Below, in pieces: positions 29,387 to 41,300 of a stretch of DNA of 64,000 nucleotides. Each line of letters starts with the position of its first letter. Position 1 is the stretch's first letter. The notes beneath the pieces are model-generated. The model did not search any database and was not told the DNA's origin. It saw only the letters and a list, made by a program, of their open reading frames with translations. The stretch comes from Karalla daura (Eukaryota > Chordata > Actinopteri > Chaetodontiformes > Leiognathidae). Where the stretch lies: the NCBI GenBank assembly GCA_029224185.1, contig CM055191.1, positions 11,693,536-11,757,535 on the forward strand, read 5' to 3'. A program made the translations under genes and the position numbers.

Positions 29387-32300
29387 CCCGTGTCCGGAGC
29401 ACACAGTCTTGTCGGTGGTCCCAGGGCAGGTGCTGAAGTTGAACTGCTGGATGGGGAGACATTTGTGATTGAAGCAGATGCGGTCTGTCCCGCAGGCCGT
29501 CCCGTCCTCCACGTATCCCAGGTCCGTGTCTCCATCGATCACCACGTGAGCTCCGCTGTAGAAAAACAAAAAAAAGAAACCCAAAAAAGGTTGGAGTAAA
29601 TACACAAACACAGTGGTTATATATGTACCCACGTGTGACCTGCTAACTGACTTTATCTGGGCTGCGGTGATGAAGCTGCATCACACACAACCTATTTAGG
29701 CCGATATTTTGCCCGTTCAGCATTTTGAGGAAGACCTGTACCTGCAGTCTAGAGAAGCGCTGTGTCGGGCCACGGAGAAGGACGTCAGGCCTCCTTGCAG
29801 CTCTCCCAGGCGCGGGGCGGGTGAGATGTTGGAGCACAGCAGGTAGCCGCAGTGGACGTCCCTGAGATACGGCACAACGCAAGGTGAGAGTGAGAGGGAG
29901 CGCTGCAAGACGGAGGCAGAGCCGCGCAGGCATCCAGGGAGGAGCGTCTCACTGTTTGTTGCACTGGATCCAGGTGTCCTTGTCCTTCCCACAGTTTCCT
30001 TTCTCCGTCCCCTCGATGTTTAACTTCTCGTAGCAGAACTTGTCGGCCGCTGTCGCCTCTGAGGGTGAAACAACCAGAAACATCTCAGAGACAGACAGGT
30101 GCTGAATCCTGCAAGACACACGCTCACATTTATCCATATATGTTGCCTGTGTGTTGGAATACTGCACTTACTCTCTCCCCAAATGTACTTGCACTGTCTG
30201 TCTTTGGTTTTGCACCTCCCATTGAAGCAGCGCCCCTGTAGAAAGACATGTCGTCTTCAGAAAATCCACCTGCAGAGTACAATTGAAGCTACTGATTTTG
30301 TTGAATTATTCTGACAAACCTGGTCCTTTTCACAGGTGTAGCCGTCCATCTTGTGCACATTTGGCGGACACTGCAGAAAATAAGAAAACGACAGAAGTTG
30401 TGAGAGCTGCTGCATGAGCACAGTTACAGTAGGCCTGTAGCCGGGTGAAGCTGACTGACCTGACTGGAGTTGCCTGTGCAGTTTTCTGGGATGTCACAGT
30501 CATTCACTGCATCTCTGCACACCACTCCCATGAACTCCATCTGCAACAGCGCACGATAAAGCACAAACAAGCACAAACAGTCAGTAAAAATTGAAATAAA
30601 TTACAAAAAAGGGATTTCTTTAAAGGATTCTCCTGCTATGGAAGAGGTGGACCGGTACGGCCGTTCAGTACCTGGCAGTTGTTGCAGCAGAGTCCGTTGC
30701 TGCACTTGGAGCCTTGGGTCAGGGTGCACTTGTTGCAGCAGGCTCCCCCCTCTCTGGCACACTCCTACAAGACAGCAAAACCAAAGAGTTGGTGTCTTCT
30801 TTCGGCTCGGATTAAGTCATTTCTCAGGGTTTTTTTTTTTGCAAGACATTATTTAATCAAGTATTGTAATTACTGGGAACAGACGGCTGGATAAACTTTG
30901 CGATCTTGTGAGTTTGCATATGTTTAGTACATGAGTACATGACTGAAATAACTTCATTACAAAGTCTGATACAGTAGGTGTTTTTGTTGTTGTTGTTATT
31001 TGCTATGGGGACATTGTAACTGTGTTTTTTTCCCTGTTTGGAAACAAACTAGCTCACAGCACTTATTTTAACTCACCTATCACTCATTAAAAATAAAGCT
31101 AAAACTGTATAAGTTCAAACACTTCCCTGATATGGGCATGAAGTGTTCTCTCATCTGTACATACAAACAAATTGCTGAACATCTTTGAAGTGCAGTTTTT
31201 TTACTTGATTGGATACATTCTTGATCTGATTTTATATAAATCTTCCCTGTTTTTAATCCTTGTCATCAATCAGAAATCATGGTTATTGTCTCAGTATGTG
31301 AAATATGTGCCTGTGACTTCTGCATCTCTTGCATGAAAGGTTATCATTATCTGTATATGCTATCCTTATATTAGCGTCAATGCAGTCAGGGCTGAAACTT
31401 ACTGCTGGGCTGCCGCAGTCACACTCCTCTCCCGCCTCCACGAAGCCATTTCCACACTGCGGAGGGTCCAACAGCTGAGAAATAAAAGGCCAGGATTAAA
31501 TGACTGATTACGCACACGTTCTCTCTGTGAGTGTGAATATGTGAGTGTGACGCACCCTCAGAGGTTTGTTGAACAGACAGGATCCTCCACCGCTGTTTAG
31601 GAAGTTGTGGTACTCCTCCACGTTACAGTCAGAGAACCTCTTGGGCAGGTAGAAACTGCAAATGCCAGAACATTCACATTACAGGACCCGAATACTTCCA
31701 AAAATGGTGGGAGAAAAATTCTGGGTTTTACATGTTTGTACCCACGCAAATTGTCTTTTCAATCAAGGTTACGTTTGTTACTGACACATGAATGTTTGTT
31801 TTATCACAGGTTCACCATACTCACAGTTCAGAGGAGATCCTTACTATAACATGGAGGTAGACAGTAGACAGTATGGCAAGGATTGACAGGATCATATGGA
31901 AATATGAGTGGGATGGAAATGATTCTACAGTAAGGTGCATTCATGAGTGCGTCCTGGGAGGGAACTCGATTTTTGTGGGTGATTCGCTATTGGACAGTTA
32001 TTGCATCATCGTGTGACACGGTGTCACTCTCAAGTGTTGCATCAGTGTCCTGGAGACACTCGAGAGGCGATTAAAGCTGATTCTCGATATAAAAACATCA
32101 TGGGTGATGACACATTCACCTGAATCATCAGAGCAGGTCGATTACAATCAAATGTTTGTCCCCGGTGCTCTTAATGGCATCCAGCCAAATCTCAGCAGCA
32201 CTTCAGCGCTATTATGCTCTGCAGCAGCCAGCACCGGGACTAATGCTGATTACGCTGCAGACACGTGTAACTGGAGTGTTTCTCTCCGCTTGGCTCATGA

Positions 32301-35300
32301 GCGCTGGCACAGGAGACAATGCAATAACAGGCAGACTCGGTGTGAGCGGGGAGCATGAGGGCCCCTCATTATTCGAGGTGAAATGACACTAAATGGAGCC
32401 ACCTACAGGTATAATGGGTGCATGAGGAGCCCGTAATGATGCTTTGATGATGGATGAAGTACACTACAATATTTCAGGTAGATTTCACCAAACGAGGCAG
32501 GCTTAAAGTTTCGCAGATGAATACGTGGAAGTTCCATCTTTGAATTATAAAATATTGACTCTATCTTGTTAAATCTTGTAGTGTTTATTCCTTCTTGTTC
32601 AGACGGTCAATGAGGGAAAGAAGCAAAGATGAAATGTGCCCGGATGGTTCACTAGTCAGATACAGTCGTTACCACTTGGTCTTTCATGTCACATTCAGCT
32701 ACTACACTCTTTCACAGCGCCTGAGACCGCAGCATTGAAAGATTAGCAAGATTAGCTCACGTCTTTGCCTCATCCCTCATTCAATCAAACAGGCATTCAT
32801 TCATTCACAACCAGCCTATCGCCATCTACTGGTGGTCAGCAGACATAGCAGATGCGATCACTCTTCTGTCTCTGCTGAAATTCCCAGGGTGCTTTACACA
32901 TTTATCTTATTGGCGTGTCCTTGCTACCGTGTCTTGCAGACTACTGGAGGTCATTACATCAGAAAATATGTTATAAAAATTTTAAAGTCAGTTCTTTTGT
33001 TGCGTTACTCAAGGCAATGGTCATTCTTTCATCAGAAAAAACAGAAGAATATCAAGAAAATAACCTACAAATGTCTAAATCCTTTTTGTGTCTTGCTGCA
33101 ATAGACTGCATGTGAATTAGCACATGTATGAACTGATAAATCAACACACACACATACAAACGCATACACATACAGTAGCTAAACCCTGTGACAATAGTTA
33201 GTGTTGAGGTTCGGGTTGATCACGCATGCAGGTGCTGAGGGATAAAAAAGAAACGTCCGTCAATGGACATGACTGCGGTTTGCTCATTGAATACAAGCGT
33301 CTGAAATACCATTGACTTTGTTTTAGAGAACACAGATCTGGGCCAGGTCCATTCACAGGCGACAGGCTCGTAGGAGCGACAGTCACCTGCCTGTCGTCTG
33401 TCACGTGACTGTATAGCGGCTTTGTTATGGGAACCCAATAGAGGTAAACAGGGAGAGGAAGTGTTAGGGAGGGCGTGTACTGTTGTTACAGGAGATATGA
33501 GGAGGACAAATATTGGTTTAAGATGAGAATGACATTGCAGACTGTATCAATAGGTTAGACATGGACAAAAAAGAACGGATGGAAAGTCTCGACTTTCACA
33601 GGACAGGAGGGGGCAAGGAGCCTATCGGCAATTAGGCCACTCAAATCAATAAGGGTTTTTCTGTCGATCAGTCGGCGGCATCAGCCAAAAACTGAAGGAT
33701 ACACAGAAATCGTCCAAAAATGATGATGAAAAATACAGCCGGTGCGCAAAAGAAGGGACATCGGGCTGTATTTGTTCATATCATTGGAGTAAAAGAGTGA
33801 AGCCGGGGCCACAGCGGCTGGACTACTGCTGTTGGATGAAATGGGAAAGGTTGTGATGACTGACAACCTCTCCGAGGCAGCCACTCGGGTCAAAACAGCA
33901 CAGGCAACGTTCTAGCCAAGCTTCTGCTCACCTGCTGTCCCATTCGGGATAGAGGGGGAATGCGAGAGGTATTTAAGAAGAGGGTATACACACACACACA
34001 CACACACACACATACACACATTCACACTTTGCAGACAAAACACACATCCGTGTGCTCACAATAGCGCAGCGACAAGCTCATACTACATATATATATACAT
34101 ACACACACACACACACAGCAGATGTACAGATGTACACAGGCACATTTTCAGACAAACGTCATGTCATGGTTTCTGCTGCATGAGACTGGAAACACAGAGT
34201 CCGCAAAACCTGATTCATCTCCTATTTTCTGATCTTAGCGAGCAACAGATTATGTAACGCAAGGCTGCTGAAAGATGCCCAGCGAGGTTACATAAAGAAG
34301 CCATACAGGACGATAAACAGAGGCTGACACCCAGTGGTGAAGGGTCCAACTACAACAACACGGCACAGGATGGAGATCACTGAAAACACACTGATGACTA
34401 GATAAATGTTTGGAGTTTATGTGCGTGCGCACATATGAATAAGGATTTTTCCATGATTACGATTTAATCAATAAATAGGAGTTTGGAAAAGTCTGATCAT
34501 GTAAATAAAAAATATATATATTTAAAGGACAAAAATATTTATATCCCTGTGGGTTCCTCTTGAAAAACATCTTTCTGGCTGTCTCTCGCTTCAGATTTCC
34601 TGACTTGACAAAGTAAAACACTGTCAAATCAACTTACCCAACATCGTCCATGATGCAGCCCGACCAGCGGTCATCACACCTGCACTCCCCTGAGAAAAAG
34701 AGACATCACAGGCATGCCTCAATTAAAGGCATTCCCACTAGATTGTGAAGAAAGAGAGAAAAAACAAGGTCTGACGTAATACCATTGAGGATTCGCTTCT
34801 TGTCTGAAAAGATGCCGATGTTCTGTCCAAGAGACTGAGCGAGGGTTATGGCCATCTCATCTGTTTTACCATACTGACACAGGAAGACACAGAAATTCAA
34901 ATTCAGAGAAACAAATGAGAAATAAATGCATAATATCATCATACAGACAATATCGACATGTCTCACTGATGAGAGAAACATAGGTTTAGGACATAGGTTT
35001 TTAAGATAGCAACATTATCATACTCAATGTTGAGTTGTATTCTCTGTCTAGTGATCAATGAGGTGAGTGAATTCTGGCATATTCTGGGAAAATCTTATAT
35101 TTCTACCTCATTGACTCCCCCTCCTTTGGTCAGAGAGCAGACTCCCCCCATGTAGGACGCTCCTCCCCAGCTGCTGTGAAACCGATTCCCCCTGATGAGG
35201 AAAAGACAGTTTCGTTAAAGTAAATCGAGATACGATGTTGGAGAGGACGGGGACACCTTGCCCAGGGGTCGCACTCACGAAAAGAGGTGCACGGAGTCGC

Positions 35301-38300
35301 ATTTCTCCTTGATGAAGTCTTTGCGGTACTTCATGAACTCCTTCAGCGTCAGCATGGAGTCGTCGTCGATGTTGAACTTGTTGTCGGCCGACCACGTTTC
35401 CATGGCGACCAGCACAATGCGGGTGTTGAGCTGCTCCCTGAAGATCTGGGAAAGTCAAAGTAGGAAAGAAAACAAAGTTGAAGTCTTTGGAAAGTCGTAA
35501 ATCTTTCGGTCCTCGTCCGGTGACACGGAGTGATCGATTGAAAGTGACCGTCGCGCTTCATATTCATCAACATCTGTTTGTTATAACAGCAGCAGCCAGA
35601 CGCCGCCCCGTGCAATCAATATGATCCTGTCAGGAGACAGTAGCACGTCACAGGCCGCCAGACGAGAGTCATCAAGGGGGTGACGCTCTGAAGGGCGAAG
35701 AGGGAGGGAAGGTGAGCGGCAAGTAATGATGTTTCCTTTCATAATGTGGAAATCTTTCGAGGTATGGGGCCAGAGAAACAACAGAGAGAATGCCGCTGAA
35801 CGCCAGCTCAGTCACAGGTAAAGGTGACACGGGGTATCTGCAGGAATCCTCAAGTTTAGTTCGATACCTTCTGAAGATGACTTAAAGAACTTCCAAAACA
35901 AAAACAAAGCCATTTCAAGCCATAATCAGCAACACATTTTAACCTACTAAACAGCTGCAGTTTGTAATTTAATCTATGGAGAAGAAGAATAAATTAAACC
36001 AACGGTAAAGTTTAGTAAAATTTACCTTTGGTGACAAAAAGTGACAGTGACCGATTATTCACCATAAATACGCTATTCTTTTTGCAGTCAAACCATTTGG
36101 ACAAAGCCTGATTCGCAGCCAGATTTAGTAGCTCATAAAGTCACGATTAAAACTTTTTAATACTTTTTAAGGGTGTTAACTTTCCCAAAATTGATTTAGC
36201 AGCTTTATATCATTTTTAAGAGCCCCTGTGAGAGAGCAGAGAGGACACAGAGGGGCAGTAGTTCAATCCTAATCCAACCACATCCTCTACACCTCTATTC
36301 ACTCAAATCACAAGAGTCATGGAGGAGAATAACAGTTACAGACAATGTGTGTGACTTTGGCTGCTGGACAAAAAGGATTTCGCATTGGGATAAATTAAGT
36401 ATTTTTCTTATCTTAAGCTCAATACATTTTACTCTTATACTGTATGATTGTGCCTGTGTATTTGTAACTGTTGTAATATTCAATGTCACTGTGAATGTGG
36501 CCCCCGGTGCCACAGCAGCAGGGCAAGCACAGAAGGGGGGAAAAAAAGGAAACTATACTCGTATATGGAAATCAATGTGTGCTCCCCAAATAGAGACTTC
36601 CTTCACATGATCCTCTTGAAGGGCACGACAGGAACGTGCGACCTCTCCCGGGCTTCACCCGGCCGCCTATCGCTTTACAGTCGCGACCCTGCGGCAGCTC
36701 AGATTTCAGCAGCACAGCACGCAGATGTTGCAGCATATAATCACACGCTAAAACATCTGCCCCGGGCTCGCTGAGAGAGGAGAGCCGGGCTGGCTGATGA
36801 CGGCTGCTCCCGGCTTATGATGGGAGGGAGCGGCTTTAAATGCAGGCGGTGAGGTTGGTTAAACGGAGGAATCAGTGCGACGTGCGCTCTGCCCCGCTCG
36901 CTGTGAGTGCTTGTGGAGAGCTTTCCAAGAAGAGGATCAATACGATTCTTACCATGTCAGCCATATTGACCACCGACTTCGCATAGTTATTTGTCTGCCC
37001 AACGTTGAGCCGATGCTTCTTGTACTGGGGAGAGAGACGGAGATGCGGAGGGAGTGAGAAGGAACGAATTAAACAAATTCATTTTAAGGTCGTTACGGAT
37101 GAGAAGGGGACGTGTTTGCACATTTGACTCGCTCCAAATGTCACCTTGTTTCATCCCCTGTGGATCTTACTCAGGCTCTGTTTTATGCATAGCAAAGGTT
37201 GCATCTGGAGCAAGAATTTACAGCACTTCACTTATAGTGTTGACTCAGCTCAATCGAACAGTTTCCTTTACAGAAATGTAATGAATTCAAACACCTCTTT
37301 ATTTTATTTTCTGACACTAAATCCCATTAAAAGACCAAACTAGCCATTTAGCCAAGATCCAATACAGCCATATATTCTGTGGTGTAATAATTTAATCTTT
37401 AAAACTGTTTGTTTGCGTTTTAAAGATTCATGTTTTCAGCAGGGTCCAATGAGCTAAGTGCAAGGGGAGAACATTTAGAAAGTACCAAGACAAGCACATT
37501 GTTATTTTCATTATTATTCATGAGGTCTGAAAAATATGAACAATGTCAGACTATAACTTTCAACATGGACTTGTTCTACATGATTGCTTTATGTGTTTGA
37601 ATGTGTGTTTGGGGGCCCAACAGCTGCTGATCCTTATGGGCTGTTAGACACAAACAGCAATCACAACCCGGGTCTTAAAGCCCATTATTATTCTCTCTGT
37701 ATCAGCTGTGAAACGCTTTGTATAAATCTCTTCAAAAAATGACCTCAACATGACCCTCAGGCAACGACAACAAATTTGTATTGTTGATAATCTGCTTGTT
37801 ACAGATAAATAATTATTCATGCCATTGAATAGGGGCGATAAAAGCTGAATGCAGCACATTGTTACTCCTTAATACTTACTTAATACTTAATACTTTTACA
37901 TTATACATAACAGGAATTCCATGTCAAATCTGTATGGTTAAAAGCTCACCATTAAATGGTCATTGATCACCATTAATTCGATGTATTTGGTCTCATCCTC
38001 CACCCTTCTCGACTCATGTGGGGCCTGAGAAGAAACAGCACAGTCGGTCGGTTTTCTCATGGAGACACACAGACGAACATATAGTTTTCCCTCGTCAAAC
38101 ATAAAAAGATCTCCTTGTGTCTGATGTGTCACCCAGAAAAAAAAGAGAGAGAAGGCAAATCAATAGGGTGCAGCAGGTTTGTCAGGTCTTGCAGATTCCA
38201 AATAAAGATGAGAGCAGAGCCGAGGGCTGAGAGACCGACAGCTGCAGACATCTGACAGTGTCTGAGAAACAGCCTTTACTCTCAGGGTAAATATTTCATG

Positions 38301-41300
38301 AAACCAAGAAGAAAAAGATGAAGACGGAGAGAAATAAGAAGAAAAAGAAGAAGAAGAAAGTGGGAGGGCAAGGAAAGGGTGCTCATTTTTTTCAGATTTG
38401 TGGATTAACATAAAACATATGGACAGGAGTCTGAACAAACAGCATCTCCAGTACAAATGATCGTCTCCATCTTGCTCGCTCACAAACAAACAAACGTGTG
38501 CATCACAAGGTGACGTCAACATGTTTCCGGGAAGCATCTCTCAGCTAATGATGATGAATGTCCAACCAGTACCATACATATTGCAGCAGAGGGGTGTCAT
38601 ACCTGTCTCTTCTTTCTCCTGTGAACAACCTTTGACCCCGGGAATGGAGGGCTGGGAAAGGGCGGCTCTGGAAGATCACCTAGAAAACAGGTTCATTGTT
38701 ACTGACTGCAGCACTCATACACACATGCAAACATGCAAACAGACCTCTCACTACTTGTGACAGACACTGCTACTAGGATAAATTCCTTCTCATGTCTTTT
38801 ACCATTAAATCCATCTAGGCCAGCAGATTTGTAGATCAGATGAACGTGGACATCTCCCTGTAAGACAAAAAGAGGAAATCGCTCAGATCAAGACTAGTGT
38901 AAGCAGATGTCCTGCTTATACAATATTTTTATTGGATCTTTGTCTTGTTTGTATTGATTAACCAGGATATCTGATTTCTCAAAACTGGGCTCACACACAT
39001 ATCAAGGAGTTAACACATGTCCAACAAACCTTAATGTTTTATTTCAAATATCAGCAGCAAACCAAATTATATTATTATCAATTTATTAAACAGACTGCCC
39101 CAGATTGTAGTGAGAGTAGACTGTAAAAACTACATAGTCCATGGTATATGAATAAGTTATCAATAAGTTAAGATATATTATGGTCCTGTTGAGGTCCTTG
39201 AGTGAGATATTAAACATCTAACACATAATGAGTCTGTATGGTTTGCTTAATGCTAATTTTCTAGATAACAAATTTACATTTCACCATCCCTTTTACTGCT
39301 TAACTGGTCAAATCTAAGGAGGACTACTGAGTAGGTGCCTGAGGCAGGCAGACCTGTGAGTCCAGACTGAGGGCTGAGCCTAGCTCCACATCCTGTTTAT
39401 GCCTCACACTCAGTACTGTAAAACAGCTGTGAACAGCGACCAGGCTCGGTCCTTGTTCTAATATTTGGAGGAGGGTGAGATGGCTACAGCTTCCAGCTAA
39501 ACTGAGCGGAACCACTGGCAGTATCAGGTACAGTATCCGTGTCTGCTTTAGGTGTGAGGCTCCGAGACGCAACAGGTGTCGCTAACTAGTTATTAGCTAG
39601 CAGCTAGGAGGCTAACACGGCCAGCTAACCAGCCTTGATTAATGATAATTTCCCAGACGATTCATCTGGTAATTACGCCTGGTTTCACTTTGAGTCAGTG
39701 AACACGACACAAGTAGACACTGAATGGACGAGACAAATGTTGATACGGCCTAGTTGTGTTTATGAACCAGTGTTGTCAGTCAACGGGGCTGTGAAACTAA
39801 TTAGCCTGCTAGCATATCTGGCTAGCGTGATTAGCTATGAATGCTTCGTTATAAGACAACGACGCAACTGTGTCTTTCATCCAAGTCACGCGGATTAGGC
39901 GTATATCAACACAAAAGCACGAATAGGTTAAGAATCAGCTCAGGTCGCATTTCTTAAAGGTTTAAATGAATATAATTGGTTCTAATTCAAGTTTTCAAGC
40001 TGGTTCGAGCCTTTGTTGTCATTGAACAGTAACGTTGCAGGTGGTGTGTTTGTGGGTGGGTGGGTGTACTTTCTGACAGGGACGATTGACTTCATCTAAT
40101 GCAGCTAATCCTTATTTTAGAACAGCCTTTTATTATACCTCCCCGTGGGGAGATTTTCTCGGCAATAAAGCACTGTGTAAAGATAATCAGAAGTTGTAGA
40201 AACAGGATATAAATAGGTTGTAAAAAACAGAATACAATCAGAGTCACTTCCACTATGTGTGCACGTGTGTGAGCGACTGACAATTTGTTTGAGGGACATT
40301 ACAAAGTGTCTTGAATAAAGGATGGAGGGATGACTTAAATGCACTGCTCAACGAGGAGAGAAACTAATCCTGGACAATGGGACAATCTGTTTTCAGAGTG
40401 TGAGGAGTCCCAAACATTTTTTGTGTCCCTCTTTGCTTATTTTGTCGGACTGGGACTCCTTTCGTCCTGGTTTGGGTGTCGATGATGATTCACGATAAGG
40501 TCATGTGACAGGCTGAGGAGGCGTCGGATCCAAATCCGAGGGGTCTCTCACAACCTAAACACCGGCTTGGGAGCAAGCCCGGATGTACCAGACGATTCCC
40601 TCCCTCCGGGATCGTCCGTTGTAACGGCATTGATGAGAGTTTATCGGAACAAATCCCTCATCCACCTATATTCGGGTGTGATCGTTTGATTGTAAGTGGG
40701 AGTTTCTCAGACGTCAGGCCTCACTGCCGTGGTGAGTCACTGCTGGATGCCGTCACAGGCGGACCTCAGACGTGTCATTCAGCTGCCCATTGTTCGTCCC
40801 AACAGCCCATGCAAGGCAGGCTGCTGCAGTGTAGACGCTGCTGCTGCTGCCCTGCAAGTCATTCCCACTCAGTTTGCTAATGAAATGAGAGCATTGTTTC
40901 TCAGGGACGGCTGATATTGGGTCAACAACACTGTGGTGAATAGAAATACAGGGGGGTTGCCCATAGCTAGGTCACTCCGTGGCACAGTTAGATCACTTCA
41001 ATAGTAACGGGGCCATTTGGAGAAACTTGTGTAACCGTGTTTTTTTTTTTCTCTTTTCCGTCAGTTATGCGAGCAGGGAAAAGTGTATTTCTGAATAAAA
41101 AGGCTGTGGCGCTGACCGGACGTCTGTCTGCTCATCTCCAGGAATAGGAAGTCTCCTCAGATCACCATGTCGTGCCGGGACATCCACGCCACCAACGCTT
41201 TTGCCTTCATCATCGCCATGGTGTCTGTGGGAGGGATCGCCGTGGCCGCCCTCATCCCGCAGTGGAGAGTCACGCGACTCGTCACCTTCAACCGCAACGC

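Larger units (their letters stand above)
28635..29555 (-). other. adam22: adam22 EGF-like module, two exons
   Basis: Exon 29555-29387 encodes DLGYVEDGTACG, FNFSTC and CSGHG. Exon 28746-28635 continues with VCSNELKC, VCYLGWAGDDC and a short Ser/Thr-rich stalk. The six EGF cysteines are split across the intron. The donor of 29387 reads GGG|gtacac and runs straight into a CA/TG tract. Confidence 0.92.

Noticed and set aside
29324..29632. Minus-strand open frame with a His-Thr run after the ADAM22 EGF exon
   Set aside because: The His-Thr run is the CA microsatellite read through the donor. The true exon ends at 29387.
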